The position numbers and the translations under genes are program-made. A DNA stretch of 64,000 nt from NCBI GenBank assembly GCA_037447655.1, contig JBBHKE010003035.1:1-64000 (forward strand), in the 5' to 3' direction. Source of the stretch: Zygnema cylindricum. Taxonomy: Eukaryota > Streptophyta > Zygnematophyceae > Zygnematales > Zygnemataceae. Shown one piece after another: positions 33,784 to 43,960 of this stretch. The first letter of the stretch is position 1, and each line of letters starts with the position of its first letter. The notes below the pieces were generated by a model that was given only the letters and a program-made list of their open reading frames with translations, was not told the origin of the DNA and searched no databases.

Positions 33784-35170
33784 CTAAAAATGTTTGAAGC
33801 CTAGTGGCACTTTTTGTTGAGGTGGTGGAGGTTCTTTTGTTGGCTTCTGGCCCAGGCCGACATTAGTGTTCAAGATTACCGTCGGAGGAGTAAAAGATGA
33901 AGGTCCACTCAACTTCCGGATGTGATCCTTTTTGTCCATTTTCTGCTTCTCTTTCTTCTGCTCCAAGGTTGAAGAGCGTAGTTGCCGACGATTGTCCCCC
34001 ACTCCCACATTCCAGGCTCCGGACATCAAGGTGCGGGCGTGGTGGGAATTAGGAGGTTCCAAATTCCACCCCATAACATCGTCATCCTCTCCACCCGCCG
34101 TGGCTCTTTTTTCAAGCCCCGCTAACTTCTGCATCAACTCTTGTTTCTTGATTTGGAAAATCTGAGCAACCGTCAAAGCACGAATCTAGGGGGAAGATCC
34201 TAAACATAGGGCTGCCAACTGGGCTGCCATCGCGGCCAACTGCTGACTTTCTTACTAGATGATATTCTCCGGGGTGAGTCGAGCCTGACCTAAAGCGCTC
34301 GTTCTGGTTCGTCCATGGTTTTACGAACCTAGGGGTAGAGGAGCAGGAGGGGAAGAGGATTTGCTGTTGTTTCTCCTCCACTTGTGAACAAAGCGTATTG
34401 CATCATTTTTTTAAGTACCCCATTCTTGCAGAAACACTGCCCCTTCTTGTGTCCTAGGAAACCACAGGCTTCACATTTGGAGCCTTCGATGGTATATTTG
34501 CTTCTCAGCTCATTGGATATTCGAGCATCATCGAATTTTGGGAGTTTGATTTGTCTTAAGTGGGTTTGAGACATCTTGGCAATTTCAGATCGGGGTATGG
34601 GTCGGTAGGTTTCTTTGTTAACGGGTGTCCTTTCTCTCCCTCCCCTTCTTTGTCTGAGATTCAACTACCATCGGGTCCTTTCCGCTCGCTCCTTTTCAAA
34701 TTCAGTTTTCTTTATTACCAATTCAGATTTAAGTTTCCTCGGACAATGTTTCCAATCGTGACCTGTTTGCTGAGTTTAGACAGTTGTAGAGAAACACTTT
34801 TTCGTCGCCCCATTGCAAGTTCAGACTCTTTCTCCGCCTCTTGCCTCCCTTTAAGCTTCCGCAAAGCTTATAGTTCAGCAGGTTCCTCTTGTTGCAAAGA
34901 CGTTTCTCCAACGAACCCTGCAAAGTTAGCACTGGCCTTGCTAGTGACAACTTTTTCTCGAGCCAGGTTGTCGATGAAATTCTCGTACAATTTCATAGCC
35001 ACCAAAGAGATTTCTTTTTCCGAGGGATTAATGTCATGGATTGCCTGACCGGCAATCTTATTTTCCAAGGCAAAATGCCCTGATAGTCCGAACTTATTAC
35101 GGACAGCAATAAAGTATTTTGTTGCCATAGCCGGGAGGTCAATTGTGGATAGTTTGGTCTTTTGACATAG
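33784..35170 (-). pseudogene. Gag-like region of element F
   Basis: Minus frames in order: 35170-34868 (a capsid-like helical segment, with ATKYFIAVRNKFGLSGHF); 34664-34329, with a single CCHC knuckle CEACGFLGHKKGQC; and 34176-33784, a Lys/Gln-rich coiled segment (IFQIKKQELMQKLAGLEKR) ending in a Pro-rich tail. A more acidic segment follows before the protease. Frames are interrupted by shifts and stops near 34325, 34250 and 34190. It does not resemble the FDGS-type copia gags nearby. Confidence 0.55.
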
Positions 35171-35174
35171 GCTG

Positions 35175-35400
35175 TGAAACTCTGAGACCTCCATAAGTCC
35201 TCAAAGTGGACAGCTTCCAAGAAGCCTCTAAGATAACGCTGACCCCTTTGTGTTTTAGCAAGAATAGCTGCCACCATGGCAAACAGAAACTCTGGCCATC
35301 TTAACCCTTGTGAAGGCAAGACTTTTTTGAGTCGATAGCAAGCGAGAGAGAGTCAACATGGCTGTCGCCATAGTCAGAAAGAAGCAGGGAGACAGGTAGA
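35175..35400 (-). repeat. LTR-B5, partial LTR of element F
   Basis: It begins TGAAACTCTGAGACCTCC and follows the B family (gccaccatggcaaacag, cccttgtg) for about 220 bp. It then breaks off at the junction with an inverted relative. Confidence 0.65.
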
Positions 35401-35429
35401 CAGATTGATAGATTGCCAAAATGTTGCCT

Positions 35430-36185
35430 TCATCCTGATTTGAACTTAGGTCTGCAAAGTTCTACATAAACGTACGCCTTCACAATTATGGCGTTCATGA
35501 AACGATACACATATTCAGTTCGCTATTTATCTAATGTGTCACGCAAACGTCAGTTTCATCAAAACAAACCAAAATTGACAAAACAAATCTGTAGTCAAAC
35601 AGCGCTCGCGGACGCGAATCTAACGGTGTAAAATACATGATCAGACGGACATCGTCGCCCCCCGCCAAACACAAATAAATATTTGGCGGCTTTCGACTAT
35701 AGCGTCGCGCTGTACCACGTGGCGCCACATCATTGGACGTCGAAAAAGATGGTAGGAAGAACGATGGCTCCCATGTTGACAAGTGTCAACCAGAAAGCCA
35801 TGTTGTACAATGGCCGTCCAAAAGTACAATCGGCCACTGTACCTTTTTGTACTATACACCTTTTTTATTGGTCGAGGGTAGAGTAGTAAGTAGTTGTGAG
35901 TAGGAGTTAAGGGACTTAGCGTGTTTGAGGCGCCTCTCTCCAAGTGACCTTTTATATTTATAGGACATCTTTGGCCAGGCATAACCTACTTCTCAGGGGA
36001 GTAAATTCAGTGATTCTTTTTGCGTTTGACTTAAGGGAGTTTGTCCTCACAGAGGTGAGGATGGTTAGAATATTTGTGTGCCTGGGCGGCAATTATTCAG
36101 TGGGAAAGTGAAAGGGTCAAATATTATCCTAGAGGCTTTACATCGGTTGCTAATTTTGTGGGTTAATGGAGACCACTGAATTTCA
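35430..36185 (+). repeat. 5' LTR of Copia-G, left-truncated
   Basis: It follows the solo LTR at 44238-45411 in the same orientation (cgaaacgatacac, tgccacgtgg.accacat, gtgattctttttg) and ends GAATTTCA. The first part of the LTR is missing where it meets LTR-B5 head on. Confidence 0.7.
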
Positions 36186-36196
36186 GGTTATGGGCC
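36186..36196 (+). other. Primer-binding site of Copia-G
   Basis: GGTTATGGGCC lies directly after the LTR end TTTCA. It is an exact match to the half-tRNA initiator Met site also found in element D. Confidence 0.75.
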
Positions 36197-37383
36197 CGCC
36201 CTCTAGGGTGCCCATATTTATTGGATCAGACTTTTTTTATTGGGAAATGATGATGGAGGGAGAATTTTTTGAGAAGCACCTATGGGGCATAGTGTCCGGG
36301 CAAAATCGATGCCCACCTTCACCTGGGTTTGGAGGAACAGGTTTTTCTGGCACCTGCGTCACAACAACGGTTAAAACATCAGCCACCATCACGAACGATG
36401 ACGAGGAAAGGGAGGAAATAATCATAGAAGGAGAAAAGGGAGGAGTTGCTTCTTGACGGACTCCATTGTCAAGGACGATACCGGCAGCAACACCACGAGC
36501 AATGGTGATAGGGAGTCAGACCGAATGGTCAAAACATGAAATTAGAACTATAAGGACAAGGTGGCTAAGCTCTCAATTCTCAAAAGTGTAGTGAAGGGTA
36601 TTGCCATTCCCCTTATGCATGTTAGGTCTTCCTCTCTGATTTGGGTATCTCTGGTAAACAAATATAAGAGTGGGTCATTGCAGCAGCAACAGCTAACAGA
36701 AAATAAGATTTCAGCTTATACTTACAAATGAGGAAGTATGAATGATTATTCCAATGACTTAGGAGCATTATTTGGAGAACTAGAGAGCGCAGGTAATTGA
36801 TGGTTTGAGACACAAAGAGTATATACACTGATAATGAAACTACCTGAAGAGAATAAGAATATCATTAATCGGTTGCAGGATCTAGGTGATAGCAATTGGA
36901 ATTGGGATGATACAATAGAGATGATTTTAGTGAAAGAGAGTACCATAAAACTTAGGAGAGGAAGTCCGAGTGTTTAATCATAGACTAGGATCTGATTGGC
37001 GGAAGCGTGATGGGGAAAAGGGAAAGGATCCCTATCGAAACTTTGGAGGAAAATGACAAGGAGGTGGCAAATTTGATCGATAGGGGAGAGGAGCTCCTCG
37101 AGGTGGATAATGTCACTTCTGCAAGAAACTGGGACATTATACGGCAGATTGTGTCAAACTTGCAGATCTCCTAATAAAATATGAACAAGGTTCCTCAAAA
37201 GATGGAGGAAAGAAAAAGGTTTTTCTGCCTCAAGTTCATGACGAGGAAGAAGACGACGTAATCGAACTGGAAGAGGAGCTTGAGGAGCTTCTTCTTAAAC
37301 CAAAAACCACTGTGAAGCATGCAGACATTCTACGGAGACAAAAGTGTTCTTTCGGAGGTAAGAGGGATCCACCTAAGGATGGG
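36197..37383 (+). pseudogene. Copia-G gag, degenerate
   Basis: It starts with SRVPIFIGSDFFYWEMMMEG and KHLWGIVSG. A variable segment, capsid remnants and LVKESTIKLRRG follow (36900-36960). After frame changes comes a CCHC knuckle CHFCKKLGHYTADC (about 37105-37150), then an acidic segment with EEEDDVIELEEELEELLLK. Stops near 36457, 36975 and 37055 break it. Confidence 0.7.
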
Positions 37384-38757
37384 TAGATCATAGACTCATG
37401 GGCCTCAATGCATATGTGTAAGGATAAGAGGTGGTTAATTAAATTTAGAAAAATTACAACAGTTGAGATAGAGTATGGAGATGGTAGAGTACAAACTACA
37501 AGTCTTGTTGGATCGGTTGATTTAAAAGTTCTAGTTGATGGAAAAGCTTCAATTGTATCACTCTCAAATGTTCTTTACATTCCACAGCTTAGCAAGAATC
37601 TAGTCTCTACAGCTGTTTAGATGAAAAAGAGTTCGAAACCGGAACTAAGAAAGAAATCTTCACAGCTAGCTCTGATAATGAGGTTTATTTCATAGCTGAA
37701 AAGGGTACTCAAGGAATGTTTAAAATTATACTTTGCAATAAAAAGGGTTTTCTCTACTCGTGTAAAAGCGATATGATGCTTTGACATAAGAGGTTGGGGC
37801 ATGTGAATCTAGATAGATTAAAGAAAATGAAGAAAAAATGAATACTGGATGGAATTGAGTTTGGAGATGATGAGACCTCAGATGATTGTAGTGGATGTGC
37901 CCAAGGGAAGATTCATAGACTTCCATTTCCAAAGGCATCCACATTTAGAAGAGAGAAAGCATTAGATCTAGTTCACACTGATGTTTGGGGACCAGCTAGG
38001 TATGCTTCACATGGGGGTAAAATATGGATGCTTACCATTATAGATGATTTTTCTAGATACAGTAAGGTAAGTTTTCTTAGACATAAGTCAGAGGTATTAA
38101 GATGTTTCAAAGAATACAAAGTATGGAGTGAAAAATTACATGAAACCTCAATAAAAGAGATAAGAAATGATAATGGGAAGGAATACACCTCAAAGGAATT
38201 TGAAGAATTTCTTAAAGAAGAAAGAATTCATCATTAGAAAATTGTTCCTTATAATCCGGAACAAAATGGAGTAGCGGAAAGAGTAAATAGAACTTTAGGA
38301 GATATGACAAGAAGTATGCTAACTGATAAAAAAAAATGATTGCAGTTTTGGGCTGAGTCTATGAACTATGCTAACTTCATCAAAAATAGAGTGTTAACTT
38401 CGGCAAATAAGGAGGAAACTCCGTATGAAAGGTGGACGGGGAGGAAACCAGATTTGTCTAGTTTGAGAGTGTTCGGAAGTCAAGCCTACAGTTTGGTTTC
38501 CGATAAGACTAAATGGAAGTTAGAGGGAAGAGGGAAACCAGGATATCTTGCAGGGTTTGATGAGAGCACAAAAGGTTATCGAGTGTATGACTTGAAAAAG
38601 AGAGATATCATTTTGGTAAAACACATAGTGGTGGTGAATGAAGTAAAGTCTATTGATCCATTCAAATATAACAAAGAAGTCAAAATCAGATTTGAATCGG
38701 GTCAATATTCTGACTTTGACATGGGAAATGAAGAGAAAGTAGACGGGGAGAGAAAAA
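37384..38757 (+). pseudogene. Copia-G protease and integrase, broken
   Basis: The protease motif reads DSWASMHM where DSGA.. is expected, so the catalytic-loop Gly is Trp; the frame continues to 37620. The integrase zinc finger is partly shifted (RLGHVNLDRL, CSGCAQGK). The core has IIDDFSRYSK at 38034, RNDNGKEY at about 38164 and QNGVAERVNR at about 38262, so all three acidic catalytic residues remain. Later frames (38340-38795) carry the C-terminal region (LSSLRVFGSQAYS, GYLAGFD). Stops at 37618, 38237 and 38338 interrupt it. Confidence 0.8.
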
Positions 38758-38765
38758 AAAATTGC

Positions 38766-39780
38766 AGATTCCGATTCGGCCAGAGATCCATCTAAAACAT
38801 CCATTAGGTTTATATTCATAAAATATAGCTCCACCATATCCGCCCAATAGATATAGTACGTGCCGTCGAAGACAGGTATTTTTTAGGGAAGGCCCGTAAC
38901 CTGTTGTTCTGTGACAACCGTAGTAGCACCAACCGCCACTAGATCACAAGCCATCACATAACCAAAAGGGGAAGCACTCAAGATGCCGACTTCGGCCCAC
39001 TGCACAAAGCAGTCAATATGAACAGATGGCCCCAAACTACACCAGCATGTAGTTTACCACGTATGCTGGCAACTCACAAAGTTTCAAGCAAAAACGCCCA
39101 ATTAAACTAAGAGATATAGCACAAAGAATATCCCTTAAAATGCACAAAATGTGCCCTTTGAAACCTTGTACAAGGAATACATCAAAATCACTAAGTCCTA
39201 AAATTTATACCAATAAATTATACTACTACCTACCTAGCCAATCACAACACTGAAAAGAGTGCTACGGTACTTTCTAACAGAGTGCTACGGTACTTTCTAA
39301 CAGTACTCTGAAGTAATCTGTCTATGTACTTGATGTACGTTAAATTAGTCAATGGTTCGTATAATGTTCCGTACAAATGGACAAACCTCTATTGTCTATG
39401 TACAACTTTTCACTAATTGTACACACTAATAAACAAATATACGTCAAGACAAACTCTCGTTTCCACAAAGTTATCACCGACATTGAAACTAGTGACGAAA
39501 TCCGTCGCGTCATAGTGGTCCACTTTTAGATTCTAGTAAATCTTTGTCTGTCCAATCTTGTCTCTCGGACGATATGTCATAGTTTGGTCTTGCTCGCCAT
39601 TTCGTAATCTTCTTTTTACTTAGGAGTCGTCCGATGTGATCTCCTTAATTTTGTACAGTCTAGATTGTTAAGGTACACTAATTCTGAAACATAGTATCAA
39701 TGACAACGCTGAAAATATTTCTTAGTCATGAGACTTCCTCTCACAAAATATAGAGAGGACTAAAGCTTTCAAAAACAACA
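38766..39780 (-). mobile_element. Copia-H fragment: LTR plus gag start
   Basis: The minus strand has an LTR (38902-39780, TGTTGTTCTGTG to AAAACAACA, 879 bp), the primer site GGTTACGGGCC (38891-38901), and the first 40 or so gag codons. These include FDGTYYIYWADMVELYF and LMDVLDGSLAESES. Sequence then stops at an A-run where it meets Copia-G. The LTR resembles the D family. It is truncated and non-functional. Confidence 0.8.
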
Positions 39781-40403
39781 TCGTGTACTCTAATTTGGCC
39801 AGTTTTTAATTAGTGGTGTAATAAATGTGTGAATCCATACTAAAACTGCTCGTTTTTTTGTACAAACGTACAGAAAAAGTGTCAAGTAAAGATGTTGAGA
39901 CAGTAAGTGAGTGGCGTTGACACGGGAAAGTCCTCTGAGAATCGATTCATTTAAATAAAGACGGTCGAAATCACGCGAGCTTGTTGTCACTTGTTCAAAC
40001 TTTAATTATGTGAACACACATAGGAGGGGCTACACTATAGAAATGTGTACCCTAATTAGAGTTATAATTATAAATTAGAGTTGACGTTTTGTTGGAGCGG
40101 GGTCATGAAAACCAATATAGGGTAAACAACACTGTTTTTTTCCTTACACTAATAATTTCTTAACACTAAAAGAGATTCACGGTGTAGTCAACTTACACTT
40201 TTCCTATACGTTTGTACAAAATTTCCATCACTTTTTAATGACTAAACATTTGGTACATTACACTTTAACTGCAAACCACATGACTTTATTTCTGAAAATG
40301 GTAAACCATCGCAAATGGGAACCAAAAACTAATTTGGACGGCAAGGCCAAAAATGAAAAACCGAAGGCGCAGTAAATTGACAATGATTAAACCATACAAA
40401 TAC
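39781..40403. other. Spacer, AT-rich
   Basis: No gene was recognised. Near 40050-40190 there are attagagttataa and ctaatagcg-like phrases of the CACCGTG repeat family (for example 'agagattcacggtgtag'), so decayed MITE sequence is present. Confidence 0.45.
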
Positions 40404-40601
40404 TACACAGCGCATCGCTATTAGCGTTATTGTTTTTTTCGTCACTTAAAACATGTTTTTTTTCGTACACGGTTTTTTGATATAGACCTCCATTGGAAGG
40501 TGAGAATTTGCCTTTCAACCTCAGCCTAATAGATGTGTACGGACAAATTATGTTTTTAAGTGGCGAAAAAAACACGAAGACTAATAGAGATACCCTGTGT
40601 A
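40404..40601. repeat. MITE-like inverted-repeat element, 198 bp
   Basis: It starts TACACAGCGCATCGCTATT and ends (reverse complement) TACACAGGGTATCTCTATT. Both continue inward with a T-run and then a cacttaaaaacat-type motif, giving inverted repeats of about 50 bp. The loop is short and non-coding. It is the shortest and cleanest copy of the CACCGTG family seen here. Confidence 0.75.
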
Positions 40602-40719
40602 GCGCAAAGGAAAAAATAGTAATATAATATCGATTTTAGGTTCAAGGAACGCAATTTAGGGGTGTCGATATAGTGTTAACAACATTAACTAGCTAATAAT
40701 ATAGAGGATTCATAGAGTG

Positions 40720-41048
40720 CAGTATGGGTATCGAACAAGCCTCCATACAAGTGTGGGACCTTCGGCACCTCGTACGGACCTTCGCCACCTCTTGGGATCG
40801 GGTATGTGTACAGTGTACAGTTTGCAACTTTTTGGCCCCGCAGGGGTGCCGAAGGCGTCTAACGTCGCCCGTATTCTCCGCACGACCGTATGTTTAGAGT
40901 TTATTTTATATTTTTTTTGTTTTTTTTTATTAAAAAATCCTAAACACCAAACCCTATTTCACATACCCGATCCCAAGAGGTGTCGAAGGTCCGTACGAGG
41001 TGGCGAAGGTCCCACACTTGTTTGGAGGCTTGTTCGATACCCATACTG
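40720..41048. repeat. Foldback element, 89-bp inverted arms
   Basis: Arms 40720-40808 and 40960-41048 are reverse complements with only three mismatches by eye. They enclose a loop of about 150 bp that contains a long T-run. Each arm carries two copies of an accttcgscacctc phrase. No transposase or gene is present. It would form a very stable hairpin if transcribed. Confidence 0.9.
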
Positions 41049-42480
41049 TAGTGTGATACATTTTGGTCATAGTTGTTCAAAACGCGCGATTTTTTCCTTT
41101 TTTCCAATTAAAACGTATACTTCGTGACTTTTGAATAAAGCGGAAAAAAACGCGATGTACTTTCTTTCCGGAAAACTGAACGGCTAATTTATGAAACTGT
41201 ACGGCATTTTACGATTGTTGTACGGTTTTGTACGGTAAATGTACGGAATTTGGCGAAAAGATACGTTGCACTTCGTCGTACTTTCTGTCTGGTAAACTGA
41301 ACATAAATTTTACTGAAATGTACGGAATTTTTCCAAAAATGTACGGACTAAATCGAAAAGATACGTAAAATGTACGAAAAATGTACAAACTGCAGTATAT
41401 GTGAAATTTATTTTTGTTTACATGTACGGAATAGTACAGATGAAAATTCATTAAATATTTTTACGATTTTTTCAAAAGGTTCAATGTGTTTGTTACGTAT
41501 AATTCGTCGCGATTAAATCGTTCGCACTAAACGTCGTGAACAACTATGGATTGAACCGTTGAACACACTGTGCAATCGTATATTTAGTTCTTCTAAATAT
41601 AAGTGTTCCCCGGTTCAACCCGGCAGTTGAACGGTCTCTCTTTGTTGCTCATTACGCATCAGATCCAATTAACTAAGGTAAACGATTTTGCAATTTTTTG
41701 GCATAATACTATGTTCTAAAAGGGAGTGAAATATCTACCATGGTTAAATCCTATAGCTGCTCGAACTTGAGGCATGCAAAAAACTTACAGCCTACCTGCA
41801 AATCTTTCGACAAAATGTTTTTGTTGTGTTCACATTTTTTATTTTTCATTTGTAATGACACCGAAACTGTATTTATAAAGACTGTAATAATATCTTAACT
41901 GTACTGATCTAAAGATTTGCCATATTTGTTGGATGCAAGTTTTTGTCGTGGCTCCGGTTAGGGTAGATTTGAGATTTTATTGCGGCAGATATCTGTCGCC
42001 AAATCTAAACGACACTGTATTTAGGGTTGCAAAGGGTACCAAATGTCAAAAATATTAGGTGCTACGTTACCCCACACCATTTTTAGTATCTATATTGGAG
42101 AGATATTCACTGTTTTTTCAGTTTGGGATATAACTAGTTTCGGTATTCCATATAAAAATGTTATAAAGCCTAAAAGTACGTCATACATATAAGTATATTT
42201 TCCACACGGCTTATATGCTCAACGAGTCATTATCACTTAGTTTTGTGGTGTTGCGTTTCAGACTGTAATTAACGATTGACTATTGTTGGGGATAGCTCTA
42301 TATTATTAATAGCCCTAATTTTGGTAAAGGTTTCCAATTGGGTGAACGTGCATATAGTTTTTTTTATGCTCCATAAACTCGATTCAGCAAAAAAATAAAG
42401 AAAAGTGTGTATGCAAATGTGAAGTTAATTCCACCAAAAGACTCTTACTTGTATGACGTTCGAACAGGAAGCCTAAAAAT
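41049..42480. other. Spacer, GTACGG-rich, no gene
   Basis: Between about 41190 and 41440 the motif tgtacgg or gtacgga occurs roughly ten times in irregular spacing, giving a degenerate short-period repeat. The rest is AT-rich without coding signal. Confidence 0.5.
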
Positions 42481-43130
42481 TGTTGTTTTTGAAAACTTAG
42501 TTTCGTGCGTACGAAGCGTTTCGTGCGTGCGCCGTGTTCGCGTGCGTGCGCATTTACGCGATATATTGTGGAGGTTCGAAAGGATTTATGGATTGGGGAA
42601 TTAAATGTACACGTAAAAATTAATGGAGTAATTGAGTGGCGTGAAATGTGAGAGGAAATGGACGGCGGATCGCGAAGCAATCTGACGTGAGATAATCGAC
42701 GAAGATAAAATGGTACGTCGCACGTACGAAACATAATGCGACAGATGAAATTTATTACATGGGACGCCGCCGGTACGGAGTGTCGTATTTGACAGGTGTA
42801 CTTTAAGTTGTCGCTTATTGCGACATGCATTTATCGAAAATGACGTGTACCTTAAATGCGACAAGGCGCATTTATGACGAAGTACGTGATTTCAGTACGG
42901 ACAGGATTTGGATCGTACGAATTGATTTCGGCAAGTTGTTCGAGGTACACGTGGAGGGCGGACGACGTCCGCCGATATTTCCAAGGGATCATATTGTTTG
43001 ATGACGTGTTAATTAGGTGGACCGTACTTATACGATGTCGGTTCACTACGTGGATTTATCTACGAGTGACTAAGCAAGTTGTCGGTTATGACGCGTATTT
43101 TGCGGACGCGTCGGTATAAATATTTGAAAC
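42481..43130 (+). repeat. D-type LTR remnant
   Basis: It begins TGTTGTTTTTGAAAACTTAG, the reverse complement of the D LTR terminus. It tracks that family through gatcgcgaagc, the 'accgacatc'-type segment and atatttg near 43125, then with growing divergence to perhaps 43450. The far end is unclear, and it may be a solo or truncated LTR. Confidence 0.6.
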
Positions 43131-43699
43131 AACATTTTCTTGTCTTACGTGAATTAATATTTTAGTGTTGATTATTACAGTTTCTATTTAGGTGGTCAAT
43201 TAGGATTTCGGTATTTTAATTTGTGTGTATGCAGTGTCGTACTTGCAGACAAGTGTACTCTTATGATTGGTCGACTCTCAGGTGTACACTTACAGTTAGG
43301 ATTATTTGTCGTAATAGGTTCTCATGATGTAATACTACTTAGTGGAAGGTACGTTGGCTATTTTGACATGTAGCAATTCGTTGACAGCTCACAAGTGTAT
43401 ATATAGGAATGAGCTTTGTTAGGAATTAATATCAATGCTGGTTAGTAAAGTGGGGACCAAAGATGTAGTATTTTAGGGTTGTCGATTAGGTTATGCACTT
43501 TGAATGATATAATGATTATTTGATTACACTTTTGTTTATGTGTAATGCATTTGTCTGTTATTATTTATTTATGTTATTTTATATATGTTTGATATGCATT
43601 ATTTATGCATTTGTCCTAGGGTTTGTTTATGTCGATTATTCCATCAAACCTTAGATGTTGTCATAGGGTTTATCTATGTTGATTATTCCATGAAACCTA
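43131..43699. other. Spacer with 47-bp tandem repeat
   Basis: The left part may be the diverged end of the preceding LTR. A 2 x 47-bp tandem repeat (starting agggtttgtttatgtcgatt, at 43618 and 43665, extending to 43711) lies at its right edge. No gene was recognised. Confidence 0.5.
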
Positions 43700-43960
43700 A
43701 ATGTTGTTGTATGTTAAATGGAGGATGCATTTCAAATGATTGTTCGTCGACCTATTTTTGCTTAGCTTTTTGCATGATAGTTTGGGTGGCTTCTGCGGTC
43801 TATTTTAGACCAAAGAACAACACTATTCGCAAAGAGAAAGAAATCGAGGTGGACATCGAGGACAAGGTTGTGGAAGATTTGGACAATCACAAGGAAGGGG
43901 ACATCAAACCCACTATTCAGATTTTAATGACTTTCAAGATGATAAGTCTCTAAAATTTTC
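43700..43960 (+). pseudogene. Copia-C gag tail
   Basis: A corrupted zinc knuckle (CCCMLNGGCISNDC, which keeps the CCHC spacing but has Met and Cys at two ligand positions) is followed by frame-broken sequence. An RG/GQ-rich tail then runs in one frame (RERNRGGHRGQ, then GRFGQSQGRG). The tail matches the layout of the Copia-A and Copia-E tails. Confidence 0.55.

Larger units (their letters stand above)
31754..35400 (-). mobile_element. Element F, LTR element with gag and retropepsin
   Basis: A B-family LTR (31754-32874) and part of a second (35175 to about 35400) flank a minus-strand interior. It has a gag-like region with one CCHC knuckle and a retropepsin-like domain, but no integrase, RT or RNase H. 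The protease lies only a few hundred bases from the 3' LTR. It looks non-autonomous and decayed. Its left LTR starts at the base after the Copia-I LTR ends. The right LTR meets an inverted B-family LTR, that of Copia-G. Confidence 0.65.
35430..38757 (+). mobile_element. Copia-G, truncated Ty1/copia element
   Basis: A 5'-truncated B-family LTR (to 36185) is followed by a GGTTATGGGCC primer site, gag, protease and integrase. Sequence then ends at about 38757 in an A-run, where inverted Copia-H gag begins, so RT, RNase H and the 3' LTR are missing. Gag is closest to Copia-I. Confidence 0.8.
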
